A stretch of DNA of 34,875 nucleotides from Desulfobacterales bacterium (GCA_028277765.1 JANQFQ010000003.1:1-34875); one strand, 5' to 3'; positions 16,414-25,400 are shown, numbered from the stretch's first letter. Translations and numbers: made by a program. The notes: generated from the sequence alone by a model not told the origin.

Positions 16414-17541
16414 ATGAATGCACGGAAAATAATTGTAGTTGATCCAACCATCCGGGAAGGCATGCAGTATCATGGACTGGTGTTTTCTCTTGATCAGCGG
16501 ATGGAAATTCTCAGGTTCCAGGAGGCGTTGGGGATAGATATTTCTCAGGCCGGATACCCGCCCGCGCATAAAAGTGAAGCAGAGAACGTGGAGAGACTTT
16601 TTCAGGCATCCGAAAAAAAGGGATACGCGATACGGGTTGCCGGATTGTTTCGCGCGTTGGAAAAAGATGTAAAGCCCATGTTGACATCAGGATTTAAAGA
16701 CTTCCATCTGCACATGTCCCTGACAAAAGAGATGCTGGAGAGAAAATCTCTTGATGAAATGTTTGGCTCACTTGAACGGACTATTAACTTGATCCGAAAA
16801 GAAGTAAAAGATCCGTTCATTGATGTGAATGTCCTTGATATAGGGAACATGGATATTGATCTTATCAAGCGCTGTGCCGGGTTTTTAATTGATAAACTCG
16901 AAGTTGATATCCTCACACTGCCGGATACTTCCGGCATTATGTCACCAAACCTTCTTTTTGAAATGATTACATCCATTGTTAAATTGACTGCAGGGAAAAA
17001 GACCGGTATCAGCGTTCACTGCCATAATGATATGGGTATGGCAACCGCGAATACTGTCATGGGAGCGGCCGCAGGCGCATCTGCTGTTCAGGCAACAGCG
17101 CTGGGCATTGGTGAAAGAAACGGGATCGGTGATATTTTCCTTGTGGGGAAAGCTTTAAAGGAACAGGGTTATCAATTAAACCTGAAGACTGAAAAAATAG
17201 ATTTGTTTGAACAGTATTATGAATATGTAAACAACAATTGCATGGAACAGACCGGCTTTTCCATTATGAATTACAATACCCCTTTTTTCGGGACTTCCAT
17301 GAAAACCCATGTTGCAGGCACCCACGGGATTACAAAGTACGGCAAGGCCAAAGATGAAGCTTTTTTCCTGAATGTGTTATGCGGCAGGAGTCTTGTTATA
17401 AAATATCTTGAACTTAACAATATCCGATATGACAATGACCGGATCAAAGAAATTGTTAACAGAATAAAAGATAAAAGCGCAAACCTGGGCCGCTCTGCTT
17501 CAAAAGAAGAGGTTATAGAGATTGTCAGCGATTTTGTATAA
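16414..17541 (+). CDS. Homocitrate/isopropylmalate synthase-like DRE-TIM enzyme
   Basis: A 375-residue enzyme of the LeuA/homocitrate synthase/citramalate synthase group. VVDPTIREGMQYHG (Asp10, Arg14, Glu15) gives the DRE signature in the REG form seen in homocitrate synthases. LPDTSG (169-174), VHCHNDMGMATAN with His202 and His204 as metal ligands, and GIGERNG (231-237) complete the family motifs. The C-terminus is shorter than LeuA and lacks the regulatory leucine-binding domain. Such enzymes condense an acyl-CoA with a 2-oxoacid or run the reverse cleavage. No other gene of lysine, leucine or nitrogenase-cofactor synthesis is near, so a role in the acyl-CoA pathway is inferred from position. 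AGGAAAAG lies just before the ATG. Confidence 0.8.
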   Translation: MNARKIIVVDPTIREGMQYHGLVFSLDQRMEILRFQEALGIDISQAGYPPAHKSEAENVERLFQASEKKGYAIRVAGLFRALEKDVKPMLTSGFKDFHLHMSLTKEMLERKSLDEMFGSLERTINLIRKEVKDPFIDVNVLDIGNMDIDLIKRCAGFLIDKLEVDILTLPDTSGIMSPNLLFEMITSIVKLTAGKKTGISVHCHNDMGMATANTVMGAAAGASAVQATALGIGERNGIGDIFLVGKALKEQGYQLNLKTEKIDLFEQYYEYVNNNCMEQTGFSIMNYNTPFFGTSMKTHVAGTHGITKYGKAKDEAFFLNVLCGRSLVIKYLELNNIRYDNDRIKEIVNRIKDKSANLGRSASKEEVIEIVSDFV

Positions 17542-17562
17542 GGCCTGCAATATAACTACTTG

Positions 17563-17763
17563 TCCGCGAAGAACGCGAATAAGCGCGAAGAAAAGATTAA
17601 AAACATCTCACCACCCGCTCCGCAGGCAAAGTGTCACAGAGAAAGGCTTGTTTTTTTATTGTTTTCCGGGGAGAGATACCGGAAAACAATTAACAGCTCA
17701 ATCCCGGTTTTCAGCGGGATAAAAAGCAGGGTTCTCTTAGTGTTAATTTGCGTTCTTTGCGGA
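17563..17763. repeat. MITE-like element between convergent genes (contains copy B)
   Basis: The left end TCCGCGAAGAACGCGAAT is the inverted, imperfect match of the right end, whose complement reads TCCGCAAAGAACGCAAAT. Both ends show units repeated every ~10 bp. Inside is a perfect 12-bp hairpin, ATTGTTTTCCGG (17658-17669) with CCGGAAAACAAT (17679-17690), and ATCCCG/CGGGAT (17701-17720). The minus strand from 17763 to 17673 matches the repeat at 9746-9830. The hairpin could help terminate the two convergent genes. No transposase is encoded. Confidence 0.65.
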
Positions 17764-17773
17764 GCCCTATGAG

Positions 17774-18517
17774 TTACACAATCAGAAAAGCTATCCACAC
17801 CGGTATAACCTGCATGGTGGTATTGTCCCATCCATGGGGTGACAGTGCTTCGGTAACACCACAGATGATTGACAGGATGGATATTGTTAAAAAACTCATG
17901 GTTGAAAATTCAAGTTCTGGAGATATGGCTATCCCGGCAATGATAGCCAGAAAAGACATAAGTAAGACAGCTGCTGATCCTTCCAGGCTTCTTTCAGATT
18001 TCACGGAAGTAAGACTGGGTGTTTTATATTTGTGCTTTCCGAACTTTGTTCCAACAGGTTCTCCAACCGCGTCACCTAAACCTGTGACAAGATATCCAAT
18101 GACAGCAATCGGGCCAAAAAATATATTTGTGATCAAACCGCCTATTAAAGTCGCAAAATATGGAACTACGATATAGTGAGTTCTATGGGGCTCATCTTTT
18201 TCCCTGGCCATGGCTTCATAAAGAATATTTCCTGATCCTCTGAAAATAGCATAGAAAATCACAATTGACGTTATCCCGCCAAACAGGCATAAAATGGATG
18301 TGCCCAACAGCCATTGTATGATTGCCGCACTTCCAAAAATGGAAAAATGAAAGATTTTTCGGGAATAACCGGTTCTGAAACCTTTGTTCAGTTTAAGGAA
18401 TCCAGAAAGATAAAGGCACAAATAGGCCCAGAGCAGGCAGGCTGGTCCATAAAAAAAAATATCATGCCAGGTTGGAAAGTTGATGATGAAGAATGATATG
18501 ATTTTATCAATAACCAT
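17774..18517 (-). CDS. Phytol/dolichol kinase-like CTP-dependent lipid kinase
   Basis: A 247-residue integral membrane protein with about seven hydrophobic segments. RKIFHF (53-58), GLGDAVGEPVGTKFGKHKY (147-164) and KSERSLEGSAA (173-183) match the polytopic phytol/dolichol/diacylglycerol kinase family, related to CDP-diglyceride synthetases, in which the GD and the KS-LEGS motifs serve CTP-dependent phosphorylation of a long-chain alcohol. The substrate could be dolichol-like polyprenol, phytol or another isoprenoid alcohol; the sequence does not decide. There is no clear Shine-Dalgarno before the ATG at 18517. It lies 76 bp downstream of the M48-TPR gene on the same strand and may be the last gene of that transcript. 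Confidence 0.75.
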   Translation of the reverse strand: MVIDKIISFFIINFPTWHDIFFYGPACLLWAYLCLYLSGFLKLNKGFRTGYSRKIFHFSIFGSAAIIQWLLGTSILCLFGGITSIVIFYAIFRGSGNILYEAMAREKDEPHRTHYIVVPYFATLIGGLITNIFFGPIAVIGYLVTGLGDAVGEPVGTKFGKHKYKTPSLTSVKSERSLEGSAAVLLMSFLAIIAGIAISPELEFSTMSFLTISILSIICGVTEALSPHGWDNTTMQVIPVWIAFLIV

Positions 18518-18593
18518 ATTGTTAAATAAAAAGATTAAGTACTATGATGATTCCGTGGATATTCTTTCTTTAAGCACTGAAAGTTTGCTTCCT

Positions 18594-20990
18594 TTACTCG
18601 GCTGCTTTCTCTTGCTGCTGAAGAAACCTGACTTGTTCTTCAATCACGGCAATTTCTTTGGTTTCTCCCAGTTCTGTTAATAAGGTTATGAAGTCTTGGC
18701 AGATTAATAATTTTTCTTCAGAATCATCATACGCAGTATCTTTCATGTCCAAGATTTTTTTATAATACATTTTTGATTTCACAAGATCTCCTGCTTCATG
18801 ATGAAGCTTGGCAAGATCCCAACAAATGTACTTTAATGCCCAACTTTTTCCTTTATATAATTTTTCATTTATCTTCATTGAAAGTGTATAATACTTTTCA
18901 GCAAGGTCATATTTTTTTTGATTCTTATATAAATGCCCTAGATGAGTATATACATCAGCAACACCTTCATTCTCTTCCCCAAATTTTTTTCTGTATCTAT
19001 CCGCACTTTGAAACAAGATTTTTTCTGCCTTTTTGAAATTTTTTCTGCTGTAATAATTACCCACAGCTATATAAACAAAAGAGGTGATTTCATTTTCCAG
19101 TTCCATGTCCTCATTTGCCAAGGAAAGAGCTGTATTAAAATATTCATCTGCTTTTAAATCATTTTGAAGTCCATTATAAAAGCGCCCTAAAGAAAGCAAC
19201 GTGGATATCCTTGTATCAAAATATTTATCCTTCTTTGACCCGCAGATATCCAGTATTTTTTCATAGGATGCGATCACCTGGTTATCTTTATTCAGCACTT
19301 GATAGAGTGAAATAAGCCAATGGAGTGTGCTGATAATTTTATTGTCCTTATCGCCCAGATTTTGCTGAACGGATAATGCCAGGTTATACCATTTTTCAGC
19401 TTCCACATATTTCCTGCGATAATACTGTATTTCTCCCAGGTTTAATATACTTCTCACACATTTAAGGTTTTTTCGGTTATATAATTTCTCTCCTGTTTCA
19501 TACGCTTTCAGTCCGATTTCTTCGGCCCTGTCCCATTGTGAAGTAGTAATATAAATATCCGTAAGATCATTTAAACTAATATATGTTTTGTTATGTATTG
19601 CTCCGAAATGCTCATTTGAAAAAGAAATCGCTTTTTTTATTTTGACTGTAGCTTCATCATAATGATTTTTATTTTTCAGAGAATGATACTGATCGTGTAG
19701 ATTCCGCCATTTATTTTTAGTTGTGGGAAGGTATCGGTTAAAAAAATGAAAACAAAAGATCGATAAGATAATGATGATGAAATAAAATAAAAAATTTTTC
19801 AGACCTTTCATTTTCCATGGCCGGGCAATGTATCTTCCCTCGGCAACCATCTGTTGGCGTTCATCAATATCCAAATGTGCAATGTTATGATCTTTGCAGT
19901 AATCTTTATCAAGGGCGTTCATTTTACGAAGTTTTTCAAGGCCTGAAATCAGGGCAGCGTGTAGTTCTTCGTCATAGTCTTTCACAAACTGGTCTGCGAC
20001 ATATTCGGATTTTAGCTTTAGTTTGCCGAATCTGAAAAAAAACATATAAAGAATCAGTACAAATCCGATCCATAAATAATTTTCAAAAGAAAAATCAAAT
20101 TGTGTCATCATACCAATAAGGAGAATGCTTGCATCGCAAAACAGAATACGCCGGTATAGTGAGGGAAGGTACTGTTTATCCTGCTGATGACCGATTTCAT
20201 GTAGTAATACAGCCCTGTTTTCTTCGCAGGTCAAGTGACGGACAAGGTCAATACCGATAACGATCTGCTTTAAGGGATAAAGCGCCACAGCATTATGCAA
20301 TCCTTCTTTTGAGATCAATATCCGGCAATCTGTTAATTTTTCAATAGGCGCGATTATTTTATAAAATTTTTCCCGTATATCTTTGGAAAGAAAATCAGGA
20401 TCAACATTGAGCTTTACTAGATCAAACAGGGCCGGAAGATATACTTTAAAATACAGCCTGTACAGGAGGAGAATGAATAATGGCACGCCCCAGTAAATAA
20501 TCCGGCTGTTTATATTATAAACAGGCAACTGGCAAAGAAATATGGGAATAATAATATGGGAAATCATTCGGGAATAAAGCCAGAAATTGGCTTTTAGAAA
20601 CGGTTTTAACGGCGTTGCAATACTTCGCTCTGGTTTTGAAAACACCCATTGGTTGTATATGATAGCCACAAGCATCAAAAATAAAATGAAAAGAGACAGG
20701 GATAAATATATTGGCGCGAAAGGTATGTTTTTAGACAGCTGCCCCACCTCCCAAATGATATAAAAAGTAGACACCATGAATAAGATGAGCAAGAGTCTAT
20801 AGATCTTTTTTTTCTTTTTTGGAAAGAATTTTCTAACAGCCAAGGTTAATATAAAGAAAACAATAAAAGATAATAAGAAAAGCATGAAAAGCGCAAACAT
20901 CTGTTTGCCTGTTCCTTGTACATACCATGAAAGGGTGGGGAAAAATTCAAACTTCAGGTTTTTATATATATTAACAATCACTTGGGGCAT
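18594..20990 (-). CDS. Membrane M48-type zinc metalloprotease fused to TPR repeats
   Basis: A 798-residue protein. The N-terminal third has several membrane helices (about 32-52, 64-82, 93-113, 145-180). A peptidase domain follows with HEIGH (His264, Glu265, His268) and SEYVADQF, whose Glu329 is the likely third zinc ligand (ExxAD, as in M48). Two further helices flank about residues 285-322 and one more lies at about 410-427. The remaining C-terminal ~360 residues are tetratricopeptide repeats rich in A-x-x-Y-Y patterns. It probably cleaves membrane or exported proteins, with the TPRs recruiting a substrate or partner. Start is uncertain: the ATG at 20990 has little ribosome-site sequence, and Met31 (20900) has AAGGAA about 13 bases upstream. 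The first bases overlap the GGDEF remnant in another frame. Confidence 0.82.
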   Translation of the reverse strand: MPQVIVNIYKNLKFEFFPTLSWYVQGTGKQMFALFMLFLLSFIVFFILTLAVRKFFPKKKKKIYRLLLILFMVSTFYIIWEVGQLSKNIPFAPIYLSLSLFILFLMLVAIIYNQWVFSKPERSIATPLKPFLKANFWLYSRMISHIIIPIFLCQLPVYNINSRIIYWGVPLFILLLYRLYFKVYLPALFDLVKLNVDPDFLSKDIREKFYKIIAPIEKLTDCRILISKEGLHNAVALYPLKQIVIGIDLVRHLTCEENRAVLLHEIGHQQDKQYLPSLYRRILFCDASILLIGMMTQFDFSFENYLWIGFVLILYMFFFRFGKLKLKSEYVADQFVKDYDEELHAALISGLEKLRKMNALDKDYCKDHNIAHLDIDERQQMVAEGRYIARPWKMKGLKNFLFYFIIIILSIFCFHFFNRYLPTTKNKWRNLHDQYHSLKNKNHYDEATVKIKKAISFSNEHFGAIHNKTYISLNDLTDIYITTSQWDRAEEIGLKAYETGEKLYNRKNLKCVRSILNLGEIQYYRRKYVEAEKWYNLALSVQQNLGDKDNKIISTLHWLISLYQVLNKDNQVIASYEKILDICGSKKDKYFDTRISTLLSLGRFYNGLQNDLKADEYFNTALSLANEDMELENEITSFVYIAVGNYYSRKNFKKAEKILFQSADRYRKKFGEENEGVADVYTHLGHLYKNQKKYDLAEKYYTLSMKINEKLYKGKSWALKYICWDLAKLHHEAGDLVKSKMYYKKILDMKDTAYDDSEEKLLICQDFITLLTELGETKEIAVIEEQVRFLQQQEKAAE

Positions 20991-21148
20991 TTGTTATGAT
21001 AAAACGAAAGAAGCGCTTCGGCAATGAAAAATGGAAAAATTGAAACTTTATTGGTGAATGCCCGGTTTTTTCCATCTTTCTTTGCCTTGTACAGAGCTTT
21101 ATCTGCTCTTTTTAAAGGTTCGGCTAATGTTAGGAGCTTGGATCGGAC
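20978..21148 (-). pseudogene. C-terminal stump of a GGDEF (diguanylate cyclase) gene
   Basis: On the minus strand the frame reads EPLKRADKALYKAKKDGKNRA and ends at TGA (20980-20978). RADKALYKAKKDGKNR is the hallmark C-terminal helix of GGDEF domains; the GG(D/E)EF active site and everything before it are missing. The frame is closed upstream by a stop near 21150 and there is no start, so it is a deletion remnant between the FecR gene and the M48 gene. It overlaps the first codons of the M48 gene. Confidence 0.65.
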
Positions 21149-21225
21149 CAGGTTAACTCGCTAATAAAACCAATTAGATCGTCTAAAACCAAGTAAACCA
21201 ATGTAATTGTTTTTTTCTAATGATT

Positions 21226-21942
21226 CTAATAACCTGTTTTGTCCGATCCCTGGCCAAAAGAGAATGGCGGCCGGCGGCCAACAAGGTTTTCCAGCATCTC
21301 AAGTTCTTTATCAGTGTGGTTCTTCATGGGGGCTTTTACAAAAGCTTCCTTCCCGGTTGAGTCATAGATATAATAGGGGTATTCATGGTGACTTGCTTTA
21401 TGTGTTCGGGGATTATCAGGGTCAGATAATGCTTTGATTTCAGCAGAACCATAACACAAACAGAAATATATAAAATGTTTCTCAATCTCCACATACGCAG
21501 CAGTACCTCTGACACCGACAACAGCGGTCTTTGTTATGATCTTTTTTTCTTTTTTGGGATTAAAGGCAGAAAGGACTTTCCCTGTCATGATCCTGATTAC
21601 CTGAACCGCTTTGTCTTTTGTTGAGTCCGATGGTGTTTCCAGTTCGATTCGTAGTCGGGTATTTTCTTGCATTAGAAAAGATGATTCGTCAAAAGAGAAG
21701 ATGACCTTGCTTTTGGGGCCTGTGGATATAACATCATTAGGCTTGATCAAGTCGCCTATTTTGGCTGGAAGTCCATTGATTTCAACGCTTCCTTCCATCT
21801 TGTGTATTCCCGGCTTTACTGGTTCAGAAGTGGAACCCATGGCGTAAACAAATCTGGAAAAATTACCTGTTGCCAATAGAAAAAGTCCCATGGTTTTCAT
21901 TACATTTTTAAAAAATTTTCGTCTTGATTTTATAATTGTCAT
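21226..21942 (-). CDS. FecR-domain protein with a Tat-type signal peptide
   Basis: A 238-residue exported protein. The chosen ATG (21942) has GAGG six bases upstream; the ATG four codons earlier overlaps that site. The N-terminus reads MTIIKSRRKFFKNVMKTMGL followed by a hydrophobic run to about residue 35: SRRKFFK fits the twin-arginine consensus, so folded export by Tat is likely. A FecR domain follows (about 50-165), with VEINGLPAKIGDLIKPNDVISTG, FSFDESSFLMQENTRLRIE and KTAVVGVRGTAAYVE. Family members of this soluble type are often encoded near surface-protein or cyclic-nucleotide genes; their function is poorly known. It is divergent from the giant secreted protein at 22447. No sigma factor or TonB receptor is nearby, which argues against iron-citrate-type signalling. 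Confidence 0.85.
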   Translation of the reverse strand: MTIIKSRRKFFKNVMKTMGLFLLATGNFSRFVYAMGSTSEPVKPGIHKMEGSVEINGLPAKIGDLIKPNDVISTGPKSKVIFSFDESSFLMQENTRLRIELETPSDSTKDKAVQVIRIMTGKVLSAFNPKKEKKIITKTAVVGVRGTAAYVEIEKHFIYFCLCYGSAEIKALSDPDNPRTHKASHHEYPYYIYDSTGKEAFVKAPMKNHTDKELEMLENLVGRRPPFSFGQGSDKTGY

Positions 21943-21954
21943 TTCAAGCCTCAT

Positions 21955-22446
21955 CTGTGGATGGATATCAAATAGCTTTGATAGGTCCTATATTGCATAT
22001 ATCTTTAATAATTAAAACTATATTTTTCAATGGTCATTCAATTCAAAACAACATCCACCAAAACAATGAGACAATAGTGTATCATTCTGAAAATATTTTA
22101 GAATTTTATGGCATAAAATTAAAAAAAATTTACGTCATTACCTTGACGGATCAATATTATGTTTTACAATCTTTTATACTCGAGTTTTTGGATAGGGATT
22201 GATGTTTTCACTTAACAATAAGTTCAAGGAGGAAATTATGGTGAATTGTTACATTAGATAAATTCTTAAAACAAATAAGCTTAATAAAACAAATTTTCTT
22301 TATCTGCCAACCTTTTAATCTATTAGCAACGGCTGGAAATTTAGATGCCAGTTACCAATAGATTGGATGGGTGTGGATAGAAATTTCAAAAAAACAAGTC
22401 TCAAGCGTTTAATTATTTTATTCGTTAAATAATTACAGGAGGTATT
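21955..22446. promoter_or_regulatory. AT-rich divergent regulatory region with inverted repeats
   Basis: This gap holds no long gene. It contains a perfect palindrome, AATTTTAT (22102-22109) with ATAAAATT (22113-22120), and a hairpin TAATTATTT (22410-22418) with AAATAATTA (22427-22435). The hairpin ends one base before the AGGAGG ribosome site (22437-22442) of the secreted protein, where it could modulate translation. A second, separate AAGGAGG-plus-ATG lies at 22226-22240. Strong base-composition bias makes promoter calls unreliable here. Confidence 0.45.
22238..22261 (+). CDS. Seven-codon mini-ORF with an ideal ribosome binding site
   Basis: AAGGAGG (22226-22232) stands five bases before ATG, and the frame MVNCYIR ends in TAA at 22259-22261. 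It resembles the true start 200 bp further on (AGGAGG, then MNQYIRA), so it may be a decayed duplicate of that start or a leader peptide. Too short to assign. Confidence 0.3.
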   Translation: MVNCYIR

Positions 22447-25400
22447 ATGAATCAATATATTAGGGCCCTAAAGGGCTCCATGCCAAAATGTTTTATATCT
22501 GTATCAATATTTATAATATTGTTGATGCTATCTTCATTATCATTTGCAGGAGATGTGAGCTTTGATGGTGGGCGATCTGCTCCTAACCTTTTTGGTTACA
22601 ACAGTAATCCACTAAGAGATGCGGAGCCATTTTCAAAAGATGTTGCCACTAAGTCAGGTCCTAATCGACGCGCAGCAATGATTCGGTCCCATGCAGGAAC
22701 AATCCGTTATCCAAGCGGTAATCCATCAGGCTTTTGGAATCATGGGATATATAACAATAAAAGTCATGGGCTGTTGGAGGTTTCAAAAATTGATTGTACA
22801 GATGAACTTGTAGCATCAGGAGACTGTTTTGAAGAGGACTCTGTTCTGAATAAGGCTAAAGTGAAGAATTATGGGCCTAATTCAGGTACGCACACAAGCC
22901 AGCCTCTGTCTGATATTGTTCAGTTGGCCATAGATAATAATCTTACCATAACCTTTCTGAGCAATATGACAACACCAGGCGCGGATTATTTTTACGCAAA
23001 TAATATTGGCGGTAATTATAACAAGCCATGGAATGCTGCACCACCTCAACGGGGCACAGTAACTTATCACCAATTTATTACAGGAGCTGCGACAAATGAT
23101 TGGTGGAAGCAGATGAAGGTAAGGGCGGACAACTTTATCGCCATGCTGGATGAGGCAACGCAAACGTATAACTTACCTGTAACACAAATGCGGGTGGAAA
23201 TTGGTAATGAACTATGGGCAAATGACCAGCCGTATTGGTTGGAGGTATTTCCGCCTGATCTTGACGATCCTGATAATGGCGCTTATTTGCTTGCTGTTGA
23301 TAGTGATGATGGTGCTTGTAATATACCGCCGGGTTATGAAACGCCACCGCCTGATGATGGTTATGAAGGAGATTGTAATACTTTAGAAGAAGATGTTCGC
23401 GCTTTGAATTTTAGTTCGTATAATGCCCAACTTGCATCCCTTTATTTAAAACCCAATACGGATTACGCGCATGCAGCGGTGTATTTTGCGCATCGAATAA
23501 AAGTGCACGATTCAGATGATGAAGATTCAGCTGCTGATTATGCTACTGTAACAGCGGCTGTACTGGGCGGCATCGCGAGAAACAGTGATGTTGGGCTGCC
23601 AAACAGGCGTGAGCGGAGATCTGATTGGAATCCAATTTTGATGCCTGAAATCAAAAGGCTTGATCAGGATGAGCCTTATAGTGGAAATTATATCGATGCC
23701 GTCACAGAGCATGATTACCACTTTAGCCCGTCAGGCGATTTTAATTGTAGCGGTACAGTTCCGCCAACGCCTGTAAAAAAGTGGGCTGGTTGGAATGTTA
23801 AATCCAAGCTCGATGCCAATTGCGATGTTGATCCTGATCCTGATTGCGTCTTTGCAGCTGATGCTATGAAATGTATGATTGACATGTCATTAAACAGTCA
23901 TCGAAATGCAAATAGATGGGTATGTGGATCAGACGATGATGAAGATTGCTACGGATATTTTAATGAAATCTGGTACACTGAAACAGCATTCGATTTTTTA
24001 AGTTCAGCCGGAGTTAAGAGACGAATTGGAGTGTGTGATGATCCTGATACTAAAGATGTTGAAGAAACATGTCAGTTTACGGATGATCCAATTAAAAATC
24101 GTAAAGCCTATGATCGAACCTGGGGACGGGCACTGGCAAATGCCTATGCGATTTCACGCTTATTGGATGATGATTCTGGTCCGACCGGCTTGATTCAATT
24201 TTTTATTTTCAAGCATGTGCTGGATGATGATATAAATGGGATACTTGAAACTGAAACCGGAGAAGAAGCAGGCTCTACATTAGATAACGTCGGCCTGATG
24301 ACCAAAATGTGGTTTAAGGCAGCAAAGCACATGGATACAATCCATAAAGAGTCAAAACTTGCCATTCCTGCTTGGAAATTTTCACAAGGAGGTATAAATC
24401 CTTCATACTTGTTCTTAAACTTTACAAAAAACGATGTTATTTTGAATACTTTTGATACTGAATTACAAGACCTTAATTTTCTGAAATCAGTATTAACAGC
24501 AGAGTCATTGTCTACGTTTACTACACAGAGTATTGACGAAGATCCAGTTAATACTACGATGGATCCTACTCAGACAATTGGTAAGTATTCAATCGTGTTG
24601 TTTCAGCTTGATGATGAAGACGGTATACCGAACGGTATGCCGGACAGTTGGGAAGATGCTCACGGGATCATTTCACTCGACAATCCTGATGATTCTGATG
24701 GGCTGAATAATCTAGACGAATACAAAAACGAGACAGACCCTCATGTTGCAGATACAGACGGTGATGGCCTGGATGATTATGAAGAAGTGGGTATCGAGGG
24801 AACGGGCACGGATCCGCTTGACCCTGACCATGATGATGATGGATTGACTGATTTTGAAGAAGTAAATACATATGGCTTGAACCCGCTTGACGCTGACTAT
24901 GATGATGATGGTTTAAACGACGGAGATGAAATCAACGTTTATAACACCGATCCATTTTCGGGCATCCTGAGTACATCAGCGGATGAGGTTCTTCCTCCAC
25001 CGGATGAACGAACCGGTAATGATGTTATCGCTTATGGAACCGGTGATGGAAATGATACGATTGTGGTAATGAGTCCGGATGCTTCTTCTGATCTGCTCTT
25101 GTTTGAGTGTGGTGATACAAAAGAAACATGCATTTCATATGATGAGGTGGTTTTTGAGCGTGATCCTGGTGATGCAAATGGATTACGTTACGATCTGAAA
25201 ATCAAAATTGACACAGATGATGACACCTCAAATGGTTACGAGAACACAATCACAATCGAGAACTTTTTTGCAATTGATCAACTTGCTGATGTGATGAATT
25301 TTAAAGGCGTTGATTTCGCGGATGATACCCATACAGCGGTCTCGTCAAACGGTATTTGGCTATCAAAAAATGACCTTAAAGATCTGGCAATCAATACTCA

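Noticed and set aside
17748..18176. 142-codon plus-strand frame
   Set aside because: It is antisense to the lipid kinase, whose family motifs are clear; treated as a shadow frame.
21936..22202. 88-codon plus-strand frame between the FecR gene and the giant protein
   Set aside because: It overlaps the FecR start and ribosome site, has low-complexity AT-rich composition and no recognisable domain.
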